Part shown: in pieces, positions 11,890 through 61,785 of the stretch
How positions within the stretch are numbered: position 1 is the stretch's first letter
Layout of the letters: each line of letters begins with the position of its first letter
Origin: Alligator mississippiensis
Taxonomy: Eukaryota; Chordata; Crocodylia; Alligatoridae
Length of the DNA: 64,000 nt
Assembly: GCF_030867095.1 (NCBI RefSeq)
Contig: NC_081827.1
Coordinates: 21,147,001-21,211,000, forward strand
Reading direction: 5' to 3'
Position numbers and translations under genes: made by a program
The notes under the pieces: generated by a model
Databases searched by the model: none
What the model was told of the DNA's origin: nothing
What the model saw: the letters and a program-made list of their open reading frames with translations, nothing else

Positions 11890-12085
11890 GGGTTGCTTGT
11901 TAAGAAAAGTTATATCCAACCTACCCCTGAGGCTGTGGAATATGCATCACTGGATGCTTAAAAGAAGGCTATAAAAAAAACAATTATGGGAGATCTTTTC
12001 TATTCAAACCAGCCTTAAGCAAAGGACTAAACTAGATAATTTCTTGAGGTCCCTTCCAGTCCTACTCCTCTATGCTTCTATGAAC
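11890..12085 (+). repeat. Old CR1 3' fragment
   Basis: The end reads GGTCCCTTCCAGTCCTACTC then CTATGCTTCTATGAA, the typical CR1 3' tail, preceded by degraded sequence (CCTGAGGCTGTGGAAT). Diverged. Confidence 0.55.
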
Positions 12086-12139
12086 AGCAATAACAACAGC
12101 AGTAGTTTTGGGGGCCTGATTTTCTTTTTATGCTAATTT

Positions 12140-12750
12140 TACCTCACTTTAACTCCAAAGTCTTCAGTACTGCTAATCCTGACATACCTACTGAAAATGT
12201 GAAGACACTGGCCACATCCAAAGAAGCAGGGATGCCACAAACCTCTTTGTGGTGTCACAATCTGCACTTGGGGAATGTTAAAACATGCCCTACATTACAA
12301 ATTTGCAGCAGAGGGCCAAAATTTCCAACCAGGACATCCTGGTAGCAAAAAAAAAAAAAAAAAAAGCACTGGGAAAAAATGTGGCACAAGGCATGTGACA
12401 GGAGCATGCACCAGAAGACACAGAGGCTTGGTCCTCCACGGAAATGTTCTGCTTTCTGGCCAGCGCGCATCCATTTCTTCACTTGTGCCCCAGCTCCTCC
12501 AGAATACTAGGAGCTTGGAGGAGCTGAGTACAGGCAGTTTCCCCAAAGTGGGACAATCCATCCCTCAACAAAGCACATGTACAGGGATGTGCACTGTGGC
12601 AAAAATTAGTGGCAAAAATTTTGCTGCTACTATTTTTGCCACTGCAAGTGCACACCCCTGAACAAAAATTCATCAGGAGAGGGCAGCAGGGAATAGGAGA
12701 TGCTCTATTTACTAAGGCACACCCTGTAGTAACTAGAAACAATGGCCAAA
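12140..12750 (+). repeat. Dispersed repeat with internal poly-A (family also at 6.1 and 46.2-46.8 kb)
   Basis: It includes a 19-A run (12347-12365). The part at 12240-12350, reversed, aligns with 46655-46790 (shared GCTACC, AAATTTTG.CCC, GCAAATT, GTTTAAC and a GTGG.A-rich end). The part at 12535-12655 aligns with 6249-6365. Ordered similarity at two distant sites supports one repeat family; class unknown. Confidence 0.5.
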
Positions 12751-12754
12751 AGTG

Positions 12755-12977
12755 ACGGAGAGCAGATTTAGGTTGGACATTAGAAAGAACTTCTTATGGT
12801 AAGGGTGCTCCAAGGGAGGTGGTGCTCTCCCCCACCTTGGGGGTCTTCAAGAGAAGACTGGACAAGCACCTGGCTGGGGTCATCTGGCCCCAGAGCATTT
12901 TCCTGCCCAGGACAGGGGGCCAGACTCAATGACCTACTGAGGTCCCTTCTGACCCTAACATCTACGAATCTATGAAT
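12755..12977 (+). repeat. CR1 3'-terminal fragment
   Basis: Shares GGAGGTGGTGCTCTCCCCCA, CTTGGGGGTCTTCAAG and the tail CCCTAACATCTACGAATCTA with the 3' end of the large CR1 (reverse complement of 6727-6960). It is 5'-truncated, as usual for CR1. Confidence 0.85.
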
Positions 12978-14270
12978 CTGAATGAAGCCATTAGGGCCAC
13001 ATGTCTTTGCTGAAGAGGCAAATGCATCTCATGACCTGCCAATCATTCACTAAGTCAGTATAGATGGAAAAGGAGCCAAAGGCTGTCACTTAAGTGCTTA
13101 AGCACAGCGTTTACTCCAGATCATGCCAAGAAAAGAAGCAACATCAATGAACAGTGCAAAGATTAGCAACAGATTTCAGGAGAGATTAAACAGATGTAGA
13201 TCTAGCTCCAGTTCTATTTAATGCAGAGGGCATATTGCTGGATTAATATTAAACAACATCCAAAGAGTAGACAACTCGTTTGGAATCAGTGTGCCAGGTT
13301 AGGATGTTAGGCTTGTAGTTATGTGGCATAGGGTAGATATAGGAATAGGTTAGCCAAGGATTTGAATGGGATGGTTTGGATAGGAACGAGCCTGTCTTGA
13401 GCTCTGGACATCTCCCTCACACCAGTTTAAGACTCTATCATCATGTCTGTTACTTTTGACTTCCATTTGAAGCTAGAGGCTGATCAGTTGTGAACATATA
13501 AATGTCCACTAGGTGGCACAGAATACACAGCTTTTCAACTCTCTTCTTCATTGGGTAGTGAGCAAGGAAGTCAGGGTCTTGCAAGTTATTTGATCTTTGT
13601 ACATTTGCAGGGAGAGGCAAGAGGCAAGCTGCAGACCAGTTATAACCAGAACTACTGACAGTTCTATGGAGAAAAAGCAGTGACATCTGGTGCCCACTTT
13701 GATGATGGAAGAAACAGGATAGAAAATATTACATACATTAGGCCTATTTAGAAATGTGGGATGAATTTAATAAAATGGGCATTTGCTCATCTGTTCCTCC
13801 ATCCTAGACGATTCTGGCAAAAGGAATGTGAAAAATACATTGACTTCTATTAATTATTTGTTAAATATGACAGTGTGTTAACCTATATATAAGATATGAT
13901 CTCTGCCTCAATCCCCCTAACTGGGCAGGTAAAACATTACAGTCACAAACTACCCTGGATGGCTTGTACTGCTCCACTGGGTAAATAATTTCAATGAAAT
14001 GACATTTCTCAGTTGGAAGAAATATATTATAATGAGGGATTTGAGAGAATGCATACAGTATGAAATTAAGAGTTAAATTTTGATCTGCACTGGTATGTAA
14101 AGAAACACAAGAGTAAGGAAGGAGTTAGAGCAAGTGAGCAGAGGGCATGGAGTGTGGTTGGGGAGACAGGGTTCTTCTCTCCAATACAGCCAACCCATGT
14201 AGCAGGATAGTATAATTTGTTGCTAGTAAATACAAGCAGCAATTAACTATATCTCCTGGTGAAAGGATGG
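12978..14270. other. Intergenic, nothing recognised
   Basis: Unique-looking AT-rich sequence between two CR1 copies. No coding or RNA signal seen. Confidence 0.55.
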
Positions 14271-14274
14271 ACAA

Positions 14275-16265
14275 GACCTCAATTAAGGATGGAAAAGACC
14301 TCAGGAGATTATCTAGTTCAACCCCCTGCTCAAAGCAGGACCATTCCCAACTAGATCATCCCAGCCAAAGCTTTGTCTATCCAGGTTTTGAAAACCTCCA
14401 AGGATGGAGCTTCCACCACCTCTCTGAGTAACCTCTTCCAGTGTTTTACTGCCCTCCTACTGAAAAAAAATTCTTCCTAATATCTAACCTAAACTTTCAT
14501 TGCTGCAACTTGAGACCATTGCTCCTTGTTCTGTCATGACTGAGAACCTGGCCCCATCTTCTTTTGAACCCCCTTCAGTTAGTTGAAGGCTGCTCTTAAG
14601 TCCCCTCTCAGTCTCCTCTTTTCTAGACTAAATAAGCCCAGTTTCCTCAGTCTTCCCTCATAAATCATGTCCTCCAGCCCCTCACCATTTTTGTTGTCCT
14701 CTGCTGGACCCTCTTCAATTTGTTCATGTCCTTTTTTGTAGTGAGTGGCCAAAACTGAACACAGTACTCCAGATGTGGCCTCACCAGTGATGAATAGAGG
14801 GGAATAATCACTTTTCTTGTCTTAATGGCAACACACCTACCAATGCAGCATAGTATGCCGTTAGTCTTTGTGGCAACAAGGGCACACTGCTTGCTCATAT
14901 TCAGCTTATTGCCCACTGTAACACCCAGGTACTTTTCTGCAGATCTGCTGCCCAGCCAGTCAGCCCCCTGCCTGTACTGGTGCATGGGATTGTTCTGTCC
15001 TAAATGCAGAATTATGCACTTGTTCTTTTTGAACCTCATATGATTTCTTTTGGCCCAATTCTCCCACTTGTCTAGGTCACTCTAAATCCTAGCCCATCTC
15101 TCCAGCATATCTACTACTCCCCCCAGCTTGGTGTCATCTGGAAACTTGCTGAGGGTGCACTCTGTGACATTTTCCATGTTGTTGATGAAGACATTAAACA
15201 AAATTGGCCCAGGACTGACCCCTGGGGCACTCCACTTGATCCTGGCTGTCAACTAGACATGGAGCCATTAATTATTACTCTCTAAGCACAATGCTCCAGC
15301 CAGTTTTCTACCCACCTTATAGTTCATTCATCCAGCCTATAATTCCTTAGCTTGCCTGTGAGAATGTTGTGGGAGACTGTATCAAAAGCCTTTCTAAAAT
15401 CAAGGTATATCACATCTACCAGTCTGCATATATCCACAGAGCCTGCCATCTCATCATAGAAGGAAATCAGGTGGGCCAGGCATGACTTGCCCCTGGTGAA
15501 TCCATGCTGACTGTTCCTAATCACCTTCTTCTCCTTCAACTGCTTATAAATGGATTAATTCCTTGAAGATCTGCTTCATGATTTTTCCAGGGACTGAGGT
15601 GAGGCTGACTGGTCTGTAGTTCCCTGGATCCTCCTTTTTCCTTTACTTAAAAATAGGCACTGTTTGCCCTTTTCCAATCATCCGGGACCTCTCCTGATCA
15701 CCATACGTTTTCAAAGATGAGGGCCGATAGCTCTGCAATCACATCAGCCAATTCCCTTACCACTCTTGGGTGCATCCCATCTGGCCCCATGGACTTGTAC
15801 ACGTCCAGTTTTTCTAAGCAGTCTCCAATCTGTTCTTTCACCACTGTTGGCTACTCCCCTCCTCCCCAAACTGTGCTGCCTGGTGCAGTAGCCTGGGAGC
15901 TGACCTTGCCTGTGAAGAGTGAGGCAAAATAGGCATTGAGCACTTCAGCCTTTTCTGCATCTTCTATCATAAGGCTGCCTCCCCCATTCAGGAAGGGACC
16001 CACGCTTTCCCTGATCCTCCTCTTGCTACTGACATACTTGTAGAAACCCTTCATGGTACCCTTCACATCCCTTGCTAGATGTAACTCCAATTGCGCTTTG
16101 TCCTTCCTGACTTCACCCCTGCATGCAGAAGCAATGCTCTTATACTATTTCCTAGCTATTTGTCCAAGTTTCCACTTCTTATAAGCATCCTTTTTCTGAT
16201 TTAGTTTACTGAAGAGTTCCCTGCTAAGACAAATTAGTGTTCTGCCATACTTGCTAGTCTGCCTG
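14275..16265 (-). repeat. Degraded CR1 LINE, ORF2 part and 3' end
   Basis: Minus-strand fragments in several frames read as CR1 ORF2: HLARDVKGTMKGFYKYVSSK (15851-16090), DVIYLDFRKAFDTVSHNILT (15324-15539) and LGVTVGNKLNMSKQCALVAT, then IIPLYSSLVRPHLEYCVQFW (14665-15039). Many frameshifts and stops show it is old. It belongs to a different subfamily from the 6.7-11.2 kb copy, with a 3' end like the copy at 23.4-23.7 kb. Confidence 0.85.
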
Positions 16266-18210
16266 CACATCGGGATATTTGTTCCTGCACTCTCACTAAT
16301 GAGCTTGAAAAAAGCTTGGACAAAATCTCTTTTGTGTATCAGTGTGTAACTCCAGTCCCCAGAGAAAAGACAACATGTTCAAAACAGTAAGAAAAAAGGA
16401 GATCATTACCCAACATGAAAAGCTTTATTAATCCTCAAACACATACAGTTCTGAAAGTAGGTGTCTATAACATTTTTTAAGTATTTTCTTTTATAAAGCT
16501 CAGAAACATATGTTATAAATGCTTGTTCAGTACAATGGCTTAACAAGGAGGAATGGAGATCTTACTTGTAAATTTTAAATTCAAAGGTAATTAATTAAGG
16601 TTATCCTATTGTTTTCACTATATTAATACAGAATCCCTGTAAACAATGTTTTAAACCTGTTAATGCATTATCCAAGTGCAGACTAGATGGTGAATATCAC
16701 CTAATAGTCCAAATCTGCATTGAACCAATCGGATTCTACACATGACTAAAATTACTTATATTGCATAAGGGATAAGGTTTTCGCAATCATAGTCTGAAGT
16801 TTCGACCATTGCTGCAGGACTAAGATAGGAAAATCTGACCTGTTGGCAATGGATAGTCAGCCAATAACTGAAGTGAAATCCTGACTAATCCTGTGTAAGG
16901 CAATAGCAGTTTTAACATCAGCTGAGTTAAGATTTCACCATTAGCCTTTGGCATGGAAAAGTTAGGTATTGTGCAGTCTTGATGTAGAACAGCAGCAGAG
17001 CTGTGCTGATTTCAGCTCAAAAGGAGAGGAGCCAATGAAGCTTACAGATTTGAAGCAACTTTCACGCCTCCATGTTCTTTCCTGCTGGTTAGCTAGCCCT
17101 CAGCACAAATTAGAGGCGTGTTAGGGTTGCCTTATATTGCATTAAGCTCTCTACCAGGCTATTATGGAACAGAAACAAATGTCTGTTTCACAATGAGTGA
17201 TGAACCAACAGAGAGTAATTAAAGGGCCAAGGTTGCACTTTCATGAACCTTGTATAATCATTTATACCTACACTAATTAAAACAAAGTGCACGTAAAAAT
17301 GTCATCATCCTGGTCTTTCATCTTGCTCTGAACTGTAGCAACTTTATGGCATCTAATTCCCCAGCATAAAGTTGCCCTAACCACAGTGGGGATCCTCACC
17401 ATAAACCATTTTAAATGGATCCTTGAGGATTATAGAACCAGAGTAAGATCTTCTGGGCTACAACCCTCTCCCCACATAGTACGGAGTCATGGCAAGGAAA
17501 AAAGGGCATGTGGCCAGAATGCCTCTGTGTCTCAGAAATCCTTGGCTGTCAGAATATCTCTTTGGGATTGTTAGCAACTAACAGTCTAACAACTAACCAC
17601 TAACCTAGCAACCCCCCCAAAATTGGGATTTGTATCTGGTATCAGGAAGCTAAGGCACTTTTGTCACCTGTTTCTCCATCCTGAGCCTTTGAGAGCTCCA
17701 CAAGTGTTTCATTACTCAAGGGTGGACAGAGGCAGCCTCATTGCAATCATTTTGCCCGAATGACTACACAAGGTGAAATCCATGGAAAAGAGATTCAGTG
17801 CAAATAGCTTGTAAGCAACATGTTGCCTGTGATTTACTTAAAAAAGAACAATTCACGGAGAATATGTGCATGGGAATAGATTTATGGAAATAAGAATGCA
17901 AATGGTTAGCAAAGACAAACAGAGACAAATTGTTCCAGAATCACTTGAGTGATTTTTCATTTGATTAAGCAGCCTGGCTCCATTAATTTCAGACCAGAAT
18001 TTGGTCCACTATCAGAAATGAATAATTTCGCCAGCTCTAATTATTTGTTACAATGGTCATGTTCAATGTATCACAGGGGCTATTGCTCATTGAGCAGGAT
18101 CTAACAACTGAAATATATGATAGAATCAGTGTTTTCTCAATAGTTCATAAATAGTCTTGCTTTTTTCTGGCTGTACAGACATGAGGTTGGGATACTGATA
18201 TCAGATCTCA

Positions 18211-18212
<2 letters not shown>
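16266..18212. other. Intergenic, nothing recognised
   Basis: AT-rich sequence up to the AGAT microsatellite; no frame resembling a protein family and no tRNA-like fold noticed. Confidence 0.55.

Positions 18213-18262
<50 letters not shown>
18213..18262. repeat. (AGAT)12 microsatellite
   Basis: Twelve and a half perfect AGAT units. Likely polymorphic. Confidence 0.95.
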
Positions 18263-19784
18263 GCTCACTTACCTAATAGGCTTGCTTTTTTCCGCAAGAC
18301 AAACATCTGCGTATCCTACTGTAAAGTTTGGATCAGCCTTGGCTTCATGCTGTATTTTTGTTTAGAAAGGATCTGACCTTTCACAATATCTTGTCAGTTC
18401 TCCTTGACTTCAATGGGAATGGCATATTTCCAAGCACAGAATGTTCTGAACATACAGTAGCACATCAACCATTTTTCCCTTTCTCATCTTTCATCCTATC
18501 CTCTCTTAGGAAGGAAGATTTTCCTGGCTTAACATCCGTTGCAGAATGTTATGCTAAGGGTTCACCAAATGAAGCTGTGTTTTTGTGAATATTGGCTGAT
18601 GTAATCATAAATTTAATTTCCTTTGCGACCACCTTTTGAGAGAAAACACCAAATCTTGAGAAGCATTAGTTCATGCAGGTCTCCCTAAGTTCAATGAGTG
18701 AATGGGAGTTACAACTGACTTTCTTACTTCAGAGTGAGTTGTAGGTCCCAATTCCACTGAAGTCAATGAAAATACAGCACTGATTTCAGTAGTCATTGGG
18801 TCAACCACCAGGATGATACATCCTATTAAAGAGCTGGCTGCACTTGCACAATCACAGTACATGCCTAGTAAGAGAAAGGTTTGTGGCCGCACTCTTTGTC
18901 TTTGCATTCCTCTATATCGGGAAGGGACAACTGCTAGTGACAGTGCTGGTGTTAGCAGGTCTGCTTTCACTTCTCCAGAGACTGATCCTGCCTACGGATG
19001 TGGTAAAATGGATCATGTCATCTGAGAGGAGGATAGAATAGAAGGATAAGTTGAGATGAAAATGAATTTGCAAGATGAAAGGCAGTTGGCCGAGAAACAG
19101 CCAGAAAAAAACAGCAACTAAGGTCAAGTAGGAGGGTGCAGTTGATGAAGGTTGGGAATTAGGAGACAGAAAGAGATGGTTAGAAGGGAAGCAATTTTGG
19201 ATATGGATCTGCCACTGTTAGTGTGCAAATGAACATATATATGTGTGTATTTGAACAGGTGTTCTGTACATACATTGTTTAAAACAATCTTATAGTAGGT
19301 CTTTTATTGACATACATACACACTCACACACAGTTAATCTCTCTACATAATAAACTTTACATTCATTAAAATTCACACCTCAGACAAGAGGGTAGCAATT
19401 CTATTGCAGCAGCTTCCATTCCTTAAAGGAGTGGAAGGAAAAAATTGCATGTAGCTTACTGAGCACTACATGAGTTTGATGTCATCATCCTCAACCCATG
19501 CTCAGGCTAGAACATCAGCAAATGGCTTTCATTCCTATATTTTGCAGTCCCAAGACAAGAAAAGTAGCAAGCTGCATGAATGGTGGAAGGTAGATTGCTC
19601 TCTAAATTGGATTTCGCTTTTAACCAATTTAAATGTTATTTTACTATTATGTAACAGAGGTTTATACAAAGGTAGCGATTTCAGGGTATGACTTTGGGCC
19701 TCTTTGATGACATGGAAAAAATGTACCTTTGGAAACATTAGCTGTTTCTAGCTGGTAAGATGGATCCTGTATTTTCTTCCTAGC

Positions 19785-20135
19785 ATGAACACCGTGTGCC
19801 CCCGGAGGCTGGGGCACGGCAAGCTCCCGCAGGTGACGGCAGCACTGGTGGTGGTGGGAGCATGGCAGCAGCAAGCGGGGAGTTCCCGTAGGCAGCCACA
19901 GCACTGTTTGTGGTGGAGTGGGGGGTGCCGAGCGCCGATCAGTAGTCAGCAGCCACCCACAGACACTATTGGCAACTGCGGCAGCAGCCAACAATGATCG
20001 CGGACCACCCGCAGACACCACCAGCATCAGCAGTGAGGGCAGAAGGCCAGCGGCGACTGCCCACAGGTGCCGCCAACACCAGCATTGCCTTTTCACAGGG
20101 GGTGCACCCCCTTGCACCCACGTGCACCTCCTATG
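19785..20135. repeat. GC-rich repeat-like block
   Basis: A sudden GC-rich island rich in GGCAGCAGC/GCCGCC motifs ending GGGGGTGCACCCCCTTGCAC, in AT-rich surroundings. Its open frames look compositional. Probably part of a dispersed element; family not recognised. Confidence 0.35.
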
Positions 20136-20431
20136 TGTCGCCAGTGTTTCCCAGAACAGAAAAGTATGTTTAGTTCCATGGTGTATTTGTTTGTATAAAG
20201 TACATTATGGGATCAGATTAGTACAAATCAGTGACAAAATAAACTGTCAGAAATATGACAACTGTTGCCAACCTCAGAAGACCTTTGCTGTCTGTAAAGA
20301 AAAAAGATAGTAGTTAATAAACTGTGTATATATGTTCTTCTTACTAAGTAAGAATGACTTAGCAATTTAGGCAAAACAAAGGTGCCTTATAGGGGGCAGA
20401 AAATCTGTTCTAATTATATATTATTATCTAT

Positions 20432-20998
20432 TAGGGCTGTGCGAAATTTTGCCAGCTGTTTCGTTCCGACACTGTTTTAAACAATTTTGAGGTTGAAACA
20501 GCAAAATCAGAATGAAACAAAGGTCGTTGAAATAGGCTCAAAATAAAATGAGGCTGGTTGAAATGTTTCAAAAGTTGAAACATTTCGACCATAGGCTGGG
20601 GATGGGAAGTCAGTTCAACTGGGCTGCTTCCCGATACCCTGCACTAGATTGCACTGGGGCAGGAGGCAGCCCAGCTGCGCAATCTAGCATGGGGTCCCGG
20701 GAAGCAGCCCGGCTGGGCTGCCTCTGCCCCCCAGCATGATCTAGCATGGGGCCCCGGAAAGCAGCCCAGCTGGGCTGCCTCCACCTCTAGCGTGATGTAG
20801 CACTGGGGATGGGAAGTCAGCCCAGCTGGGCTGACTTCCCATCCCCAGCAAAACTCAAAACAGTGTCAGAACAGCCTTTTTGTTTCGATGGAATGGAACA
20901 GCTGTTTCGACTCGAAATGAAATTTGAGACAAAACACTGTTCCGTCAAACTGTTGAAACACAAGGCAAAACGGAACGGTGCCATTTCGCACAGCCCAA
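20432..20998. mobile_element. hAT-like MITE with 8-bp target duplication
   Basis: A 567-bp element with inverted ends TAGGGCTGTGCGAAAT and ATTTCGCACAGCCCAA, flanked by perfect TTATCTAT copies at 20424-20431 and 20999-21006. Just inside are AT-rich subterminal regions with GTTTCGA/GAAACA motifs. The centre is a GC-rich array of about 70-bp units containing GCAGCCCAGCTGGGCTGCCT. It has no transposase. The 8-bp duplication and end sequence fit the hAT superfamily. Confidence 0.85.
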
Positions 20999-21529
20999 TT
21001 ATCTATGTTGTTTTTTCTGTGGAATGCTACTAACCTCAATTACACAATTTTATAGCATTATATAGAAGTTGATATTATTTAGCCCCTCATTTCCTTCAAT
21101 TCATTCAAAAAACACATATGTTTTGCTGTTTGTCAATGTTTTACTGTGTCTACATGCATTTGCTACCACTACTTTGTTTACTGTGCTATACCCCATTTGT
21201 ACCTTATTGGACTATTATTTAATCCTATGCTCTGTTATATAATGCCATGACCCAGTAAAACTAATGCAGTTCAATTGTGAAATGATGAAAAAGAAAAAGT
21301 TGGAATATTCAAAGTTCTTGTTAGAGCAAGAAGCCTAAGTCATAGTGCACAGGAAGTTCACTAGGTCAGGCAGGGACATGCTGCTAAGAGAACCTATTGA
21401 TCTGCAACTGCAGGGTTTTAAAAGGCATTGTACCTCATAGAAGGGGAGTGGAACAGCCATGGCGGCCACTTCAGTTCTGATCTGTGGAACAGCTCCGGGC
21501 AACAGATTATAAAGCCATTTAATAGATTT

Positions 21530-21946
21530 CATAGATTTCACAGGCATTAGGGCTGGAAGGGACCTCAGAAGATTATCGAGCCCCCTGCCCCAGGGGCAGG
21601 AAGTCAGCTGGGGTCAAAGGATCCCAGCAAGATAAATGTCCAAATGTCTCTTAAAGGAGTCCAGAGCAGGTGCTTCCACCACCTCTGGAGGCAGTCTGTT
21701 CCAGGCCTTTGTGGCTTGGACAGTAAAGTTCTTCCTTATGTCCAGCCTGAAACAGTCTTGGAGGAGTTTGTGACAATCTGACCTTGTCATCCCTTGGGAC
21801 ACTTTGGTGAACAGACGTTCCCCCAGACCTTGATGTACACCCCTTATATACTTATAGGCAGCCACCAGGTCCCCCCTGAGCCTACACTTCTCCAGTCTGA
21901 AGAGTCCCATGAGTCTGACCCTTTTGACTGCTTGAAAATAAGGCAC
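21530..21946 (-). repeat. CR1 3' fragment
   Basis: The minus-strand reading frame includes RLEKCRLRGDLVAAYKYIRG, LDIRKNFTVQATKAWNRLPP and DSFKRHLDIYLAGIL, the end of CR1 ORF2, followed by the 3' tail. It lies 290 nt downstream of the CD36 stop, so it may sit in the CD36 3' UTR. Confidence 0.85.
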
Positions 21947-22236
21947 TGCTTTTCAAGTCTTCCAATTCCCATGGTCTAATCTTGCATGAAACTAAAAGCA
22001 TTGATAACATCCTGCCTGATTAGTGACATGAGCTGAATTTGCAACATGAGCTGAAAAATGTTGTGACTGTTTCAAGGGAAACACCTAAAGTAAAACTGAC
22101 AGGATAAATGTCTGGCTGAATTAGAATTCAGAATTCAAGGAACACTAAATACTTAATATCCACTAAAGAATTCTAGGGCCCAGATCCTGAAGTCTTTACT
22201 GAAGGAAAGTTCCCATTGCAGTCAATATCTACTTAC

Positions 22237-59265
<37,029 letters not shown>

Positions 59266-60399
59266 CTGAGAGAAGCTGCTAACAAAATTGGAGAGTAGAA
59301 AAAGCTCACAATCTAGAGAACAAAGTACAAAGTACAAAAGGGAAAACAGATAGGAAACCAACATGTTTGTGCTGGTCCCTTCATTAAAGTGGTGTTGTCA
59401 GGAAGATTATTTGTATTTCAGTAACTTGGCATTTTATCAGTTATTGTATTTAAATGTTTCATGCCATTCCTTGGCAAACTGGTAATTTTTTTTCTCTCTT
59501 TTTCCCCTACAGCATCATGGGACACTTTGGACATATTAAAAAATCAAGTGTTTGGAAAGTAGTAGCTGGAAAAGCATCCATAGGTGGAGTTCCAGTTCAC
59601 TTTTTGCATGTGTAACTGGCAGTTTTTCAGCCAAAAGTGCCACTTACATGCAGGTAGCTATAATATTTCACTGACAGTGTGAGTACATTAAGTACGTATG
59701 TATATACTGAGCATGTGCAATAGCATACACACGGAGTAAGCAGGCATACTTATATCTCTTCTGACCACATGCTGGTAGACTGGCCTAAAAAAGTAGGCGC
59801 TTAGACATGTGACTGCAGGGAGAAGGAGGAACAGGATCCTTCTGGATTTTAGTCCTAACAGCTGAATTCTTAGCACACTCAGAAAGCTGGACACCCTTTC
59901 TTAAAGGTGGGTTGAACTCTGTCTTCCCAACATAGAAATCAGACAGGTACAGTTCTGAATGCATTCTGGGTGAGCGAGGTCTAAAATGCAGTTCTATTGC
60001 TTCCTGGGCAAGTGACCTATGCATTGACCTGGTGGGGGTAAAACATGGGAGGGTCCTTCTCACTGAATATTTTTTTCTGGAACTTGAGCATATATATAGC
60101 TCTGGTGTTCATCTGTAGGTTATAATGCAAGCTTGCACCTGCAGAGTTTAAAGCAGGGGACAAAATTGTCCAGGTAGACAACTAGAGAACTATCACTTAG
60201 GTGTGCAAGAGAGAATTCCACCAAATTCAATGCAAGTGTAGTAAAATAGTTGGATGTCTGAAGTGGAGGAAGGAGGTGATTTCACTTCTGAGTATCGAGC
60301 TGGTAACGCCACTACTAGAATACTGATTACAGTTTTGAAGACTATGTAAGCAAGAAGCACAAGTGAGCTTGGAAAGCTGCAGGATATACCTTACAGTAA

Positions 60400-60752
60400 G
60401 GCTGGGGCTCTGCCTGCAGTCCCCCCGGAGCTCTTACTAGGGAACAGAGGGGTGCGGCCAGCCTGTTTTCTGAAGCAGAGAGCACAGCCTAGCCCAGCCC
60501 AGCCACAAAGCATCTGGGATGCTGGGAGACTCTGTATTAACTTACACCAGGAAGGGGTCTGGAACAGGCATTGCAAAAGCCGGTTTGACTCAAATCAATT
60601 AAGTCTGATACTACATTCAACCAGGTTTATCTTAAACCAGTTTCAGCCATTTTGAAACTGGTTTATGTGCACTGAAGTTCTGTTCCGTTACAGGTTTAAC
60701 CCAGTTTCTGATCACTTAAACTGGTTTACGTGTAATGTCTGTCCCTAGCCTA
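60400..60752. mobile_element. Foldback-family copy, right part
   Basis: GCATCTGGGATGCTGGGAGA, GGGGTCTGGAACAGG, AACCAGGTTTATCTTAAACC, TCTGTTCCGTTACAGGTTTA and GTAATGTCTGTCCCTAGCC. The best preserved right arm in the window. Confidence 0.65.
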
Positions 60753-60949
60753 AAAGATTCAAAAGGCTCTTATCACTAGGTTAGCTACACTGCTGTCCTT
60801 TCTCTCCAAGCCTATTTCAAGGTATGTTGAAACGTCATCTCTCCTGGGATAGCATTCCACAATTCACACCCTTTCTGTTCAGCAGTTGGTTTATAATCCC
60901 ATCCCCAGATGCTAATCATCCCTGGATATTTCAATAGGTTCACATAATC

Positions 60950-61030
60950 ACAGGGTTGGAAGGAGAGTAGTTAAACATTGGAACGGGGTAACCAAGGAAG
61001 CTGTGGAATCTCCATCCTTCAACATATTTA
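60950..61030 (+). repeat. CR1-type LINE scrap
   Basis: TTAAACATTGGAACGGGGTA then ACCAAGGAAGCTGTGGAATC resembles the C-terminal coding region of CR1/L3 ORF2. Confidence 0.45.
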
Positions 61031-61215
61031 AAATGTAAAGTTATGAAAATAATCTAGTAGATCAATTACTGGAAATTTTAACTGGACACAAGCTTGAAAT
61101 TCAAGTTAAAAACAAAGCACAGCTTTTTTACAATGAAGATGATTAAGCATTATAACCAATTACCAAACCAAATTACCAGTAATTGTCATATCTACCTTTT
61201 CAAATAGGGGCTTAC

Positions 61216-61330
61216 CTGTTTTTCTGGAAGATACGCTTTAGTCAAACTACAAGCTGACTATACAAGTCAATGAGTTGTGTGCAGATGTGTCTGGGTGAAA
61301 TCTTGAGCAGTGCAGAATACAGCTTCCACT
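61216..61330 (-). other. Possible upstream noncoding CD36 exon (donor only)
   Basis: On the minus strand the sequence ends GAAAAACAG|GTAAGC at 61216/61215, a strong donor match, about 2 kb upstream of the CD36 coding start. The left boundary is arbitrary. This is offered only because human CD36 has several alternative 5' noncoding exons; nothing else supports it. Confidence 0.15.
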
Positions 61331-61689
61331 TCATAAAACAGGATTTCATGATTTTGAAATTTTGCTTTGTTCCAAATTGGGGCAAATATGTTACTTTACC
61401 TAACCTTAACTTCAGTAGCAATAAGGCAGTGGGTCTGTTTTATTAACCATCCCATAGCTGGGAAGAACAGAGTACTCTGTTTGGAATCAATAATTTAATT
61501 TGAATTTGGACTTCCTTTTGTATTTTTATATCTAAAAGAATTGAAAAAATGGAAAAAAATAGAAGCATTTCATTCCAAATAATGTTAGGATGGGACATTT
61601 CAATATTATTATAACTGAACCAATTGCACAAAGTATTTGGATTTTTTTTTTCAAATTACATACTCTAATGAACATGCTTCCATCACAGC

Positions 61690-61785
61690 CTCTTCAACCA
61701 GCTCTGGTGAAATTCTGTGCTAGGCAGGGAATCTAACTAGATGCTTTCATGGTCCCTTCTGCCTTAAAATCTATGAATCTATACA
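61690..61785 (+). repeat. CR1 3' end scrap
   Basis: CTAACTAGATGCTTTCATGG then TCCCTTCTGCC and AATCTATGAATCTAT match a CR1 3' tail. It could be the continuation of the scrap at 60.95 kb, split by about 660 nt of other sequence. Confidence 0.6.

Noticed and set aside
18213..18262. Regular AGAT array as a CRISPR-like repeat
   Set aside because: Simple tetranucleotide microsatellite without spacers, in a vertebrate genome.
19662..20117. 151-codon minus-strand open frame
   Set aside because: Compositional frame in a GC-rich repeat-like block; no motif, no exon signals, runs into AT-rich sequence.
1..22000. Exons of usual CD36 neighbours such as SEMA3C or GNAT3
   Set aside because: Searched by eye in the translated frames; no segment resembling sema-domain or G-alpha sequence was seen.
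59688..60063. Minus-strand frames just upstream of CD36 as a possible 5' gene or exon
   Set aside because: No recognised protein, no consistent splice sites.
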